Positions 34,179 to 46,238 of a stretch of DNA of 64,000 nucleotides are shown here, in pieces (the stretch's first letter is position 1; the number at the start of each line of letters is the position of its first letter). Position numbers and translations under genes: made by a program. Source of the DNA: Bombyx mori (lineage: Eukaryota; Arthropoda; Insecta; Lepidoptera; Bombycidae); the NCBI RefSeq assembly GCF_030269925.1, contig NC_085109.1, positions 5,704,001-5,768,000 on the forward strand. The letters run 5' to 3'. The notes under the pieces are model-generated. The model searched no databases and was not told the origin of the DNA. It saw only the letters and a program-made list of their open reading frames with translations.

Positions 34179-35513
34179 CTTAGGACTTGCAACCTATAAG
34201 AGACGTACTGGTCATTTCTTAACTGATAATTTAAAAGAGAATAGGGTGGTAATATCGAAACAACTACTGAAGTGGTACGCAAAGGGAGGTCATAGAAATT
34301 TTTTGTTTACGGATGAGAATTTTTTTACAATTGAGCAACATTTTAACAAGCAAAATGACCGTATTTATGCTCAAAGCTCTAAGGAAGCTTCCCAATTAGT
34401 CGCCAGAGTGCAACGTGGGCACTATCCGACTTCAGTGATGGTTTGGTGGGGTATTAGCTATGAAGGAGTAACTGAGCCATACTTTTGTGAAAAAGGTATC
34501 AAAACATCGGCACAAGTGTATCAAGATACCATTCTTGAGAAGGTAGTGAAGCCCCTTAACAACACCATGTTCAATAATCAAGAATGGTCCTTCCAGCAAG
34601 ACTCGGCGCCAGGTTATAAAGCTCGGTCTACGCAGTCTTGGTTGGAAACGAACGTTTCGGCCTTCATCAGAGCTGAAGACTGGCCGTCGTCTAGTCCCGA
34701 TCTTAATCCGCTGGTTTATGATTTATGGTCAGTTTTAGAGAGTACGGATTGCTCTAAACGCCATGATAATTTGGAGTCCCTAAAACAATCCGTACGATTG
34801 GCAGTGAAAAATTTTCCCATGGAAAGATTGCGTGCTTCTATTGATAACTGGCCTCAACGTTTAAATGACTGTATTGCAGCCAATGGAGACCACTTCGAAT
34901 AAGCTTTTTATACTTTAAATTGTTTTATATTTATGCATTAAACTAACACACTGTAAAAGTAATAAATGTTATTTGCAATAGAATTTTTTTAATTTTTAAT
35001 TATAACAGTATTTATGGCCAGACTAAGTATTTGCACATATTACTTTAAATACATTTAAACAAATAAATAAATGATAAAGTGTTAGCACGTTTAATCGCGC
35101 ACCCTTGCTAAATTAAATCGAATTTATTATTATGGTTTTAATCCTATTATTTTTAGTTCGTAATCTCCCAAACAAGTCACTGAAAAAATCAACTCATGCA
35201 GTTGTGAAAATTTTTACTTGAAGTTTTCAATTTAAGAGAATTAATAAGTCTAATCGTAACCCGCGGTCTTGAGTCATCAATCAAATTAATGGTTTCAAGG
35301 AAGCAATTTGATTCTGGTTGCGCTCCTGTCACTTTGGTTATACATTAATTATTCAATACGGACTCAGCCCTGCCGGAGGCTACATATTTCAATGAAATTC
35401 TCTTTCGGCCTTCGAGCGTGAATAGCGGAATGTATGTTTAATTGGGCGTATAAATTTAACATGTACCTAAGTACATAAAGCAGCGATATGTAAATTTTTT
35501 TTGGGTACTTCGT

Positions 35514-35635
35514 AGACAGCGGTATGCAGCGGCTTGGCTCTGCTCCTGGTATTGCTGAAGTCCATGGGCGACGGTAACGACTCACCATCAGGGTGCCGTA
35601 TGCTCGTCTGCCTACAAGGGCAATAAAAAAAAAAA
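35514..35635 (+). mobile_element. LINE (HGRR family) 3' end
   Basis: GCAGCGGCTTGGCTCTGCTC, the HGRR end and an A-tail. One of the usual UTR words is shortened (CATCAGGGTGCCG). Confidence 0.75.
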
Positions 35636-35762
35636 GACCAGCATAGGTACTGCCCACCTCATAATCCGTGGTCTCGGCCTCTCAAAATTACTTATTATGA
35701 AATAACTGACTTTGTAATGAAATTCCAACCACGGTGCTTCCTGAGGACTATATTTTTATTAT

Positions 35763-35850
35763 GTTCAAACGAGGTTTAAGCAGATTTCTGTGCTCTAAGC
35801 AGCGGCTTGACTGTCCCTGAGACATTGGCGATGAGGTTCACTGTATACCT
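35763..35850 (+). mobile_element. Degenerate LINE (HGRR family) fragment
   Basis: TTCAAACGAGGTTTAAGC followed by AAGCAGCGGCTTGACTGTCC keeps the order of the family's coding end but is strongly decayed. Confidence 0.45.
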
Positions 35851-36850
35851 ACTATTATACCTACGAGAGAAAAACATATTTGGGCACGTGACTAATATTA
35901 TAACTTCTTTGTATTTTGAACTATTCCTGGCTCTCGTATTAGTAGCAATCGTCTAAATCCCCAAAGCCAAGAATCCTGCCCTTCCTTCTACTTCGGCTCG
36001 TAACAGTTACGTGTTTCTATTTAAATAGTAGCAGAGCTATTGTACCATTGCCATTGAAACTTTAATTTATGTAAACGCTTAACATTAGATGGGCCGCTAA
36101 CTCTCTTAATGATGGACGAAAAGGGTCAGTTTAGCTATTAAATTAAGTAGTGGCAATTTTAAAATACAATATATTTTTTTCAGAACATTGGTGCTAATTT
36201 TGGGGCGGCCTTTGTACTGTAGGTAAAATTGACAGCTAGAAATCATGTTTCAAGGGGGGATGAAATATATAATGTCAAATGCTTAAATAGTCAAATAGGT
36301 GTGTTAGGTATTGAAGTTACTAACATAGATTATAATTAATTAATATTTACTAACAAAATGTTATGGTTTAATTACTGAAACAAAGATACATTATAATAAT
36401 AATAAACACTCTTGATGTCACAGTTAACATTAGGTGGGTCGTGTGTTCGTACATTAAATATCTAAAAATACTATCAGGCTACTTAGAAAGAAAACTGCCG
36501 AGTATTTAAAATTTTTGTTTATGATATTTAAACAATATATTGTTCAGCACACAACATTAATTTGTTGTATCGACAGATTATTTTTAAATACCAGTTGACA
36601 TCGATATTATTGTGTTCACTAAGTACTAATAAGCCGTTAACAAATTTAGAATGAGTTCCGTGTACTTTCCAATCAACTTACATTCGTGTTTAGTTAAGTA
36701 CAACACTCAATTAATTAGCTTTAATTACCAACGAAGTACTATTATAATTGTGGATCGTCATCATGTTGGAAATAACCACAAGAAACTGTTTCGTGATAAA
36801 AGGTCTGGTTGTCTAAAAACAACTATCTAAAGCAAAATTTATTTAAAATA
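35851..36850. other. Gene-free span
   Basis: Two tiny Bm1-like 3' words (near 36080 and 36425); otherwise nothing recognised. Confidence 0.4.
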
Positions 36851-37100
36851 CACTGGTGGTAGGACCTCTTGTGAGTCCGCGCGGGTAGGTACGACGGCCC
36901 TGCCTATTTCTGCCGTGAAGCAGTAATGCGTTTCGGTTTGAAGGGTGGGGTAGCCGTTGTAACTATACTGAGATCTTAGAACTTATATCTCAAGGTGGGT
37001 GGCGCATTTACGTCGTAGATGTCTATGGGCTCCAGTAACCACTTAACACCAGCTGGGCTGTGAGCTCGTCCACTCATCTGTCTCATTGCAATAAACAAAA
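36851..37100 (+). mobile_element. Bm1 SINE, 5'-truncated
   Basis: CACTGGTGGTAGGACCTC to TTGCAATAAACAAAA. Confidence 0.85.
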
Positions 37101-37559
37101 CACACTGGAGTGTTATGAAATCAAAGAAAAGGTTTTTGATACAAACAATAAAATTATGTAGGCGCTAATAAATAGTAGAGGAGGAGTAGTAATAATATTG
37201 TTTTTAATAAAACAGGAAAACAGTTTTGTTTGCTCCTTTAGATGGCATTCGAATTATAAGCTACCATCCTCAAAGCAATTTGTAGTTTCTTATAAAGTTT
37301 ACCTCAATTTGTTGTTCAGTTTGGTTTTTGATAAATTAAAACAGCTAAGAATTGAAACGTAAAAAAATACGTTCTAATTTAAGGACCGCGCAATTTCTTA
37401 ATTAAATAACTACACAGTTTCGCTAAATATTCATTGCACAGGAATTATATTCGTCTAATCTAACCATAAGAATTGCGGCAAATATCTGAGGAACCTTAGG
37501 CTTGTGGAAATTGGAAAATGTTATTTTTTTGCAATTATCATCGTTGCTCGTTGAGCTTT

Positions 37560-37920
37560 CAGCGGTGATCGTCGCGTCGTCTGTCCTCGACAGCCATCGG
37601 GAGACCTCGCCTGGACCCGAGTAAGTGTGACAACAGCGACAATGATCTCACCTACCCTTTCTGACTCAACCGTGAATCATAGTCGAGAAAGAGAAGGAAG
37701 ATCTCCGCCGCCTCTCTCGATCGCATTATTTCCATCCAAATCCCGGTCGAGGCTTGATATTTTCCCGTAGGCTTCAGGCTTCAGTCCCTTGAATAGCGCA
37801 GGGGGAATTTCACATTTCACGTCGCGCACTCGTACAGATAACGACTTTCTCTGGAATGATTGAGTAACCATTTGTTAGTGGCCTCGCGTTACGCGCTATT
37901 TTCAATTAACACGATGGGGA
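37560..37920. other. Unassigned GC-rich island
   Basis: A block with clearly higher GC than its flanks and many CG dinucleotides. The minus strand has a 64-codon open frame (37677-37871, MVTQSFQRKSLSV start) that resembles nothing I know. The plus strand has a donor-like CGAGTAAGTG at 37618-37627. It could be an unannotated exon, a promoter or an old transposon part; I do not assign it. Confidence 0.35.
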
Positions 37921-37963
37921 AATTTTAGTACGTGCATTTCTTGTGCTAATGTGAAGTTCATTT

Positions 37964-38052
37964 CATTCAGTAAATACAAAATTGTTAATTGATCGTGAGT
38001 ATTGACTCAAGGTGAAGTGGTCGTCGGTCAAATGGCCGTAACAGGTTGATCT
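37964..38052 (+). promoter_or_regulatory. Possible promoter and non-coding first exon
   Basis: TTCAGT (about 37967) resembles an insect initiator, and CTG|GTGAGT at 38050-38058 is a strong splice donor, about 90 bases later. No coding exon can be linked downstream within the window. Weak. Confidence 0.25.
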
Positions 38053-38058
38053 GGTGAG

Positions 38059-39424
38059 TATATAGTTTGTTTTTTGCTTAAATTTATTATTGATTAGCGT
38101 TTGATTTGTTTACGAAGGACGCGAGAAAGTGGTTAAAGGTTATGACCCCTCGCGCGTATTCAGAGGCTGGAGGGAGGGAACTCGTCATGTTACCTAACTA
38201 TACTCCAGGAATGGAATACATATATTCAACTATTAATAACGCAAGCCAATTTTTTTTTACTAGTATGTTTAAAGTAAGTAAACATTTAAAATACTTTTAG
38301 AACGAATCTGTTTACAAAATAACTACAACAGCATTTTTAATATTTAAATTGTTTAATACATGTTTAATTCGTAAATAGTAAGGTACATGTCTAAAAAAAT
38401 AATCAATGTAAATCCAATAGATATTAAATCTCATTCTTTCAAAATAATTAAAATATCTATATTATGAAATTTTTATTTAAACGTATACAGACAATATGCA
38501 AGAAAGCTGTGTTTCAACTTAAGCATTACAATACAGATAAATGTTTGTGTTTTTTTTTTTTTTTCATAATTTTGTTAGAACATCTTACGTGATTCTAATA
38601 CTACAGATATGTCATTCCGACTACCTAGAAGTACTATAATATTGGCATCTATCCGTCTGTAGTTGTACTTTCCAGATAATATCTTTCTACGCAGCTGTAT
38701 TTTACATATTGATTGCTGGTAAAATGTTTTATAAGGGTTTGTATTTTATTTTTGACACCGGGTTGCACTTGTAATACCTATTCACTATAATCGTTTTCTA
38801 ATTGAACTTATACCTCAATGAAATGTTTCAATGCATTTAGCGGATTCGTTGTTCTGATTTCAACAGCTTAATGTCGTTTGGCCCTTAAAAGCATCTACCT
38901 AAATTCTACGTTGATTAATAAAATGTCAGCTGATCGATTGCGTTAGCATTAATATTTTCTAATAAAAGATTCATGTTAAGTTTTTCGCCTTTTCCGATAA
39001 ATCGACTTAAGCGGCTTTACGAACAATGAAATTGTATTTCAGCCCGTCCCTACGCGGATATAAAAATATACCTACATAGGTAACTGCAAAGTTCCTTGAA
39101 GTTTACTCTCTTAACACCAGATGGGCCGTGGAAATTATCTATCATAAAGCGCTGAGAGCGTCTTGTTCTTGTGCTCATTCGTGCTCAAATAATTAAAGCA
39201 CGTATTATCGGTAACTAAGTGTTCAATATCAAAGTGTTTATTGGGTGGTTAGAAAGAGTTCACAATCCGATAACTCTCTAAGGAGCAGACGGTCTATTCA
39301 GATGGAATGACACGGCTAAGCTGTCTTTAAAAATAGGGGACAAGAGCCGATTAATAAAAAAAAAAACTCAGCTTTCATAGTATGGTATGACAACGTAAAT
39401 TCCGCGGTGTTATTATTAAGTTAT
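38059..39424. other. Gene-free span
   Basis: AT-rich, no coding content recognised; a tiny Bm1-like word at about 39110. Confidence 0.4.
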
Positions 39425-39670
39425 TTACTGGTGGTAGGACCTCTTGGGAGTCCGCACGGGTAGGTACCACCACCCCGCCTATTTCCGCCGTGAAGCACTA
39501 ATGCGTTTCGGTTCGAAGGGTGGGGTAGCTGTTGTAACTATACTGAGACCTTAGAACTTATATCTCAAGATGGGTAGCGCATTTACGTTGTAGATGTCTA
39601 TGGGCTCCAGTAACCACTTAATACCAGGTGGGCTGTGAGCTCGACCTAAGCAATAAAAAATAAAAAAAAA
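39425..39670 (+). mobile_element. Bm1 SINE, 5'-truncated
   Basis: TTACTGGTGGTAGGACCTC to AGCAATAAAAAATAAAAAAA. Confidence 0.85.
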
Positions 39671-40011
39671 TTCTCGTTTGGCGACTACTCAGTTCTAAGC
39701 AAGTGATTTTCGCGGCAGAAATACACAGGAGGTAGACATCAATAGGCGCGACTTTAAAACCCAGATGAAACTAAGTCAAAACCCAGATCAAATATTTATT
39801 TGAAACGTTTCAGTTTTCATGTAGGTATTTCGTTTCGGTTGGTAGGTTGTCCCTAAGGTTTTTAACAGCGAATTAGGAACCTGTTACGGTCACTGGAAAA
39901 GATATTTGTTGAGTAAATTGTGACGTAATTAACTTAATTCGTTCGTATAGCGTACGAGTATTTCAAATGAAGATATGAATTTATATCGATCAAAGTAATT
40001 TTTATTTATTT

Positions 40012-40790
40012 AATTGCCCTTGTAGGCAGACGAGCATACAGCCCACCTGAAAGTGAGTGGTTTAATACTCTCAAAAAGCCTCGTTTGAAGAAGGACATGT
40101 CATAGAGGTGCTCGGGAAACACCGTAGAAGGGAGCCCATTCAAGTGGGAGCCCAATACGTGGCAAAAAAGATCTCTGGAAGCGTACTGTGGATGAACGCA
40201 GTGGCTTCAGCTAGTATGGATGAACTCTGCTCCGGTGGCGGGAGGTGCAATGGTAAAAACGAGATGATGGAATCATCTCAAACAATTCCTCAGAGCACTC
40301 CCTATGGAATATACGGTACAAAACGCAGAGAGAAGTGAAGTCCCTTCGCAGACCCAGAAGTTCCAAACGATCCGTGAGAATAGGATTATCAACAATCCGA
40401 ACGGATCGAATCAAATGGAAGTAGCTGGTATTTGGGAGCCCGGTCTAGAGGTGAGAGCAACATTCTACGCGAGGCCAGACTTGTGGTTTGTAAAGCAAAT
40501 TTCTTTGCCTATTTTGGACGCCAACTTTGTTTTGCCCTCCAAATGACTCCAAAATTGGACATCGCTCAAAATGTCGACCCCAATTATCCCAATACTAGTG
40601 GAAGGTTGCAGGGGAACTCCTTGGAATTGTAGCACCATAACAAAGGGGTCCTTCTTGGCAGTGAACGCACAACCTTGTATCTTCAACGGGCTCATCTCCA
40701 AACACCGGCCGCCTGAGTTTTGTAGCGCTTAAACAACAGACGTTGATCCGGGTAGCCATTCCATTCCATCTTGTCATTGCTAGAGCGTCT
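40012..40790 (-). mobile_element. CR1/Jockey-superfamily LINE fragment (HGRR family)
   Basis: Minus-strand remnants of the reverse transcriptase C-terminal half, in several frames: FQGVPLQPSTSIGIIGVDI, SDVQFWSHLEGKTKLASK, then RIVDNPILTDRLELLGLRRD and SEELFEMIPSSRFYH. The usual 3' end follows (TTATTTAATTGCCCTTGTAG on the plus strand). An internal deletion removes the segment between LASK and RIVDNP. Frameshifts and stops show it is dead. It is the most informative copy of the family whose short 3' ends recur across the window. Confidence 0.8.
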
Positions 40791-41006
40791 CACTCACCAA
40801 GCTTGTGACTTAGAATTACACCTTCGTCCATACAAAGTCTGTAGATTACGTCGTCAAGTTCATCTTAGATAGGAGCCGAAATGTCCTGAGGAACGCTCCA
40901 AGTAAATGTCTGATCTGACTTCCACAGACTTCAGTCTCTTAAAGACCATGCGGGTGTAATTCGGCTATGGAGTATTCTCTCAATGAATTATGGACGTTAG
41001 GATAGT

Positions 41007-41117
41007 GCTAAGCAAATGTTAGCCAAGTCTCTCAGGCTGCGCCCCGTGAACTCGCCTACACTTTCGATGAAACTAGGTTAACCCCTTGAGGTTACTAGCA
41101 GTAGGCAAGCAAAAAAG
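41007..41117 (+). mobile_element. Degenerate Jockey 3' tail
   Basis: CTCTCAGGCTGCGCCCCGTG followed by CTCGCCTACAC and AACCCCTTGAGGTTACTAGC, then AGGCAAGCAAAAAA, matches the last hundred bases of the older Jockey subfamily. Confidence 0.55.
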
Positions 41118-41225
41118 GTAGTGCTCAATTTATTCCAGCAACGTTTTTTAATATCCTTTGTAATTGAAATGATATCAATGGGAGATCCTTTTTCTTCGGT
41201 TTTCGTAATTAATTAAAACGGTAAC

Positions 41226-41253
41226 ATACCTATTTTTACGTAAAAATAGGTAT
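41226..41253. repeat. 28-bp perfect palindrome
   Basis: ATACCTATTTTTAC followed by its exact reverse complement, with no loop; a further TACCTATAT follows. Confidence 0.85.
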
Positions 41254-43046
41254 TAAAAATACCTATATATCAATAGGCAAAGACAAAACAACTACGTACC
41301 ATTTTCTCCGCTATTTGTCATTCAAATTTTTTTTTGTATTTGCTCAATAACTGTGATCGAATTTAAGGGTTACCAAAAATAAAATTTGGTATGACTATTC
41401 AGTATATTTTTTTCATGTTTATGTCAATAGCGAAGCTGTAAGAGAAAATGTATTACATAAAAAGAATTTAATTTTTCAAGAATGAGTAATTATGATGGAA
41501 TTTCGATGATTGAGTGAACACAAATAAAATCAAAAGGATTGTGGTAGTTATTTTAAATTTGGTCCCGTATCGGATGTTTCATTTGCACTAAAATAACAAT
41601 CCTATATTTAAAATCCCAATTCTTATTTATTATTTAACTACTTCAGTAGGTACTATTGTGGTTACTGGTGCCAACAAGAGATAAGCAATAGCGGCAAGTA
41701 TCAGATGTGGCAATATTGTGGCCCCAAAATAAATACTATTATTCTGCCTAAATATGCTGGTCAGATATTTCGGTATCATGGTAAGAATACAACTGAAATG
41801 AATTTTCAAGTTCATCGTTCATGACGGGCTTATCTATACACACTGTGTTGTCCATGGACTCTGTAACCGGTTAACAACAAGAGTGCAATAGATAAATCGG
41901 AACATTAACTTAGAGAAACCTTTAGAAGTCGGAGACTAAGTTATAAGAATATATATTATGATCCAAGAACGTTTATATCTTACGTATAGAAGAAGATAGC
42001 GCCGCGCCGCTTCTCTGAAGACTCTCACGTAACCGTTGCTAAGCACACTAGTTATCTGATCCCCTACGAGTCTGACGCGTCCATTACTAACTCTCGACTA
42101 TATTTTATATGAATATTAGGCATTAAACGCTCTTTCAGACGCGTTAAATGTAATTCTTATAATATAATATCGAGGGGGGAAAGGTGGTGGGGAAAGGAGG
42201 TGGAAAAGCGCATAATACGCAAAAGCTATCTTTGTATTAAAGACAAAATTTATTTGGTATTAGCATCAACAATTCGATGTTTTTAACTGAACTTCAATTA
42301 TATTTACCCCATTTAAACAGTCGAAGAATTTTTTTTTTGTCATGATTTGTTTTTTCAAATTTTAAACTTTAAATGGCTCTCCTGTATGGTTGCAAAAATG
42401 TCACTTAAACGAAATAACTTTTCAACCCTCGATAATGTAATGAAAATTTACTCTATGACCCGTGAACTTATTTAAATTCTATATTCTAAACACCGCAGTA
42501 GTTGTCATCATAAAGATTTACTATGTGCCGTGTGTATTTTAATGACTATTCTGTGACTATCAAACTGAATAAAAATTCGAAAAATCCTTGAAATTCGTCC
42601 AAAGGAATAGGAAATCGAAACTCAACCCTTGAAACACTTCGAGTCACGGACAATATTAATTTCAGTCCAGCACCTACAAATACCATTAATAAACAGAAAG
42701 AAATTCTCAATTTTCCGCTCTGTAGAATATTTTAATTTAAAATTCCGTTAGTGCACACCCGTTCATCACTGTCAACAGATGTTCGGTGCCAATGAAATCC
42801 ACCGTATCGAACATAAAGAAAGAAGGGTTTATGTAAATAACGTTTGTACTCTGACGCGCCGGTTTTGCGATTCTTGAAGGCTTTCGATTTTACATTCTGA
42901 TACTAAAATGTCTTATTGAAATACTACGTATGTATGTAGTACGTATGTAGCTCGCGAATAGATACGCTTATTTGTTTCTTCGTTGTTTGTGATTATTTAT
43001 TGCTTACTGTTTTTTTTTTGACGTAAATACTATAAATAAATAATTT
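41254..43046. other. Gene-free span
   Basis: AT-rich. A minus-strand 61-codon frame (41630-41815) with a hydrophobic end and AATAAA next to the stop is noted but not called a gene. Confidence 0.4.
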
Positions 43047-43160
43047 GGTAGGCAGCGGCTTGGCTCTGCCCCTGGCATTGCTGAAGTCCATGGGCGACGG
43101 TAACCACTCACCATCAGGTGGGCCGTATGCTCGTCTGCTTACAAGGGCAATAAAAAAAAA
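43047..43160 (+). mobile_element. LINE (HGRR family) 3' end
   Basis: Near-consensus 3' end starting GGTAGGCAGCGG and closing with GGGCAATAAAAAAAAA. Confidence 0.85.
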
Positions 43161-44054
43161 ATACGTGTCGAGATCCCACCAAACAGTAAAATAGATATTA
43201 TTAAACTTAAAACTAAATTTTTTTTATAATTATGATTTATTTAATATAAATGAATAAATCGGAACATCCAGCTGCTTAGTGGCTAGTGAACGTTATTGAT
43301 GTCCAAGTTCGGCCGGCTACGGTACCCGGCCGGAATCAACCTTTGTTAAAAATGTCGGGTCAAACATTCAAAAATTTAAATCAACAAAGGTCACGTCTGC
43401 TAATCATAAACAGTAAAATTCAATATTGTTAACACCCACAGCATTCACGCTGAGACTGATATTATTAGGCATGTGTTACTATACTTATTGCGAATATTCA
43501 AATATACGGTGCTCTGAACAATATTTAATAGGTACAAGGATCTAACGGAGCTAATAATTAAATATTCAACGGCTCAATGGACATCTAAGCTTGTGTTATA
43601 CAAGCCACTGAAATGTTATGGAACAAGAGAAATAAAAGAATGAAGTTTATATAAATTTTAGGCTTTATGTTCGCCCTTTAATTTTTAGCTTTGGAACAAT
43701 TCCTGAAATCTGTGTAGAATAATGATGTATTTAAATTGTAATTCGTGGCGTATGCCAGGAATTGGCACGGGCCCTGTCAATATTGGATGATTGGAGGTAG
43801 TGGAATGGGAATGGTGGGCTCTCACGGATATCAAATGACTCCTTTATCTATGCCACGAAAAGTTCGCGCGTTCCAGTTTGAAGCTTACAAGAGCCTTAGA
43901 ACAATGGAACTCAGACTTCGACATCACGTGAACACAGTACAGCTTTTGGGCTCTAGTAACGTGTGTGTCGTGAACACGTTTGCTTATGAAAACTGAAAAA
44001 AGTAAAAGCTGAAAAAAAAAGAAAAAAAAGTAATAAAACGGTATTCTCAAATCG
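43161..44054. other. Gene-free span
   Basis: An 83-codon frame at 43745-43996 ends just before an A-rich (GAAAAAAAA) tail, perhaps a decayed retrotransposon end; no family recognised. Confidence 0.35.
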
Positions 44055-44324
44055 CCGCAAAATTATAATTTGCGTAATTACTGGTGGTAGGACCTCTTGT
44101 GAGTCCGCGCGGGTAGGTACCACCACCTCGCCTATTTCTGCCGTGAAGCAGTAATGCGTTTCGGTTTGAAGGGTGGGGTAGCCGTTGTAATTATACTTGA
44201 GACCTTAGAACTTATATCTCAAGGTGGGTGGCACATTTACGTTATAGATGTCTATGGGCTCCAGTATCCACTTAACACCAGGTGGGCTGTGAGCTCGTCC
44301 ACCCATCTAAGCAATAAAAAAATA
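44055..44324 (+). mobile_element. Bm1 SINE, 5'-truncated
   Basis: CCGCAAAATTATAATTTGCG to AGCAATAAAAAAATAA. Confidence 0.88.
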
Positions 44325-45202
44325 ATGAAATCGTATAAATACTTAATAAACTGCTGCGAACAGTCTACACTAATTGTTATTGCGTAACATCGACTGACCA
44401 GGAAAAATCGACTTTCTAAGCAAAACAAACGTACAGAATAAACAAACTAATCAAAACATCCTAAAGTGCTGAGCCGTGCTTACTCGCCAACGTCCATTTT
44501 AGTTGATTCTACTAGAGGCACATAAACAATAATGGAAACATTCGTGTTAACGCCGCTTTGTCATGGACAAATTGTATTTGATTGTTTATAGTGAACATAA
44601 TCGGTGTATTCGGTACAACGGCCTATTCTTATTCTGTCCATGTCGTAAACTCTCAACTACCGCGGTTGTTAGTTGACCATTTCTCGACTACAACTCTTCC
44701 TAGTTTTTGGCTGGGCGCCATTACAGTATTATCATCTGCTTTATCGGAAGGGAAGTCGTAACCATATTCCTACGCCGCATTCAGTATAATTTTCCAAAGG
44801 TATCGGTGAGAATGAGAGAACAACCTAATCAAAAACTGTTATTTTGTGGACTGTATGTACATTTATTAAAATTAATTAATAAAAAGATTTTCTATATTGA
44901 ATATAGTTTTAATTCTGGCATGTTTATTTATCACAACGAGATATATTGTTGTAAGTTTTAATAAAATCTTTAAATCGATTTCTGGGCAATTATCGTATCA
45001 GATAAACTAAATTAGTACAACGTTGAAAATAAAGCAATTCCGGACGATACGTTTACATATTGGTAAACTTAATCATTAAAGACTCATCTAGGATATTTTT
45101 CCTTTACATTAACAATGACAAGAAATTGGCGGTTTCTTACGTAGTCGCCTTCGAGTATCACCGAGTTGCAAGTGCAAAGACTACAAAACGCCATCTTGTC
45201 AC
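44325..45202. other. Gene-free span
   Basis: Nothing recognised. Confidence 0.4.
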
Positions 45203-45499
45203 TTCATCTTCATCATCATCATCATCATCATTTCAGCCTATCGCCGTCCACTGCTGAACATAGGCCTCTCCAATAGATTTCCAGTGCGACCGGTTCATTG
45301 CCACCTGCATCCAACGAGACCCAGCGCTTTTTACTAGGTCGTCGGTCCATCTAGTAGGTGGCCGTCCCACACTGCGCTTGCCAGTACGTGGTCGCCACTC
45401 CAGGATCTTTCTGCCCCATCGACCGTCCTCTCTTCGTGCTACGTGGCCGGCCCATTGCCACTTCAGTTCACTAATTCTACGGGCTATGTCAGCAACCTT
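45203..45499 (-). mobile_element. RTE-type LINE 3' end with (TGA)n tail
   Basis: Read on the minus strand, an open frame codes KWQWAGHVARREDGRWGRKI, then RPRTGKRSVGRPPTRWTDDL and WMQVAMNRSHWKS, ending QQWTAIG and a stop followed by repeats of TGATGA (plus strand 45203-45231). This C-terminus and the trinucleotide 3' end are typical of insect RTE elements. Only the last 95 or so codons remain and they are undisturbed, so the copy is fairly young. Confidence 0.85.
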
Positions 45500-46036
45500 C
45501 GTTCATTGATTTCATTCTCATCTTGGCTTGAGATATTTCAACTCCGCCACATTTCTGCCTAATTCCAGCGCGAGCCAATAATACTTTATTGTTCGAAGTG
45601 TATAAAGACAAGGCGGCTAGCGATATTTTCATTGTAGTGTGTATGGGATAGGATAACAGCTTAATAACGGGTAAATGGTCTTAGCGAATCGAAAATAAAG
45701 TTCCTAAAATCGATACGTGACCTCTGACATATACTAGAATAGCGGTCACGGAGGGATTATTAGCGTCCGAATCATTAGAAGGTGTCTTTGTTGAGATCTC
45801 CATTGTACTTAGCGTCATTGGAACTCTAAGATACTGTATATATATTAAATATCCACATTCTGTGTTTACAGGGGTGGCATTAATTATTTACATGGGTGTT
45901 TTATTTATTTCAAGGAGTAACAACTGTCGAAGATTTTATAAAACTCTTACACTGCAACATATTAAAGCAATGGTGTTGATAGATTAACAATCTGTTAAAA
46001 ACGTAAAGTGGACAGGGAGTTCGTGCGTGTAGACAT
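45500..46036. other. Gene-free span
   Basis: Nothing recognised. Confidence 0.4.
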
Positions 46037-46238
46037 CGTACCCCAAAGGCTAAGACGTCAGGTATACTTGTATGGAACGATGCGACTGTGCCGTACGTAG
46101 TTCGAATCTCGCAGGCGGGTACTATATTTTCATTAAAACATAATATATTCACGAATGACTTTCTCGACGAAGGAATTACATTGTATAATAAAAATCATAT
46201 GAGCAAAAATTATAATTTGTGTAATTACTGGTGGTAAT
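46037..46238 (+). mobile_element. Bm1 head half, 3'-truncated
   Basis: AAAGGCTAAGACGTCAGG, GTTCGAATCTCGCAGGCGGG, TATTCACGAATGACTTTC, ending abruptly after AATTACTGGTGGTAA. Loss of the 3' end is unusual for a SINE and suggests a later deletion. Confidence 0.75.

Larger units (their letters stand above)
32716..34902 (+). pseudogene. maT transposase, broken
   Basis: The N-terminal part (ATG at 32716) carries a helix-turn-helix region and the RSGRPRSVRTKK linker. A frameshift near 32983 moves the reading frame just before the KIAPRTMSRILK segment. The gene is then split by an inserted 1137-bp segment (33042-34178). The catalytic half resumes at about 34180 and runs open to 34902. The first catalytic Asp is at 34312-34314 (in LFTDENFF) and the second at 34600-34602 (in QQDSAPG). 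The third is Val instead of Asp at 34714-34716 (NPLVY), a single A-to-T change. With a frameshift, an insertion and a lost metal-binding residue the protein cannot be active; it could still be a binding site source for active relatives. Confidence 0.9.
32573..35027 (+). mobile_element. mariner-like element, maT (DD37D) type, inactive
   Basis: Terminal inverted repeats begin CTTAGTCTGG at 32573 and end at 35027. About 29 bases match with two differences (T/C changes), and similarity continues inward through an A-rich stretch. TA target duplications flank both ends (32571-32572, 35028-35029). The interior codes for a mariner/Tc1-superfamily transposase. The 37-residue spacing between the second and third catalytic positions marks the maT group, first known from Bombyx (Bmmar1). 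The copy is lengthened by a 1.1-kb insertion at 33042-34178; without it the element would be about 1.3 kb, the normal mariner size. Confidence 0.92.

Noticed and set aside
41630..41815. Minus-strand 61-codon frame with a hydrophobic end, perhaps a GPI tail of a lost Ly6 gene
   Set aside because: It lacks the cysteines and the CN motif, and no exon with Ly6 content lies upstream on that strand.
43745..43996. 83-codon frame before an A-rich tail
   Set aside because: No family recognised and no splice or promoter support; possibly a decayed retrotransposon end.
45203..45231. (TCA)n as a free microsatellite or coding Ser run
   Set aside because: It is the trinucleotide 3' end of the RTE element on the minus strand.
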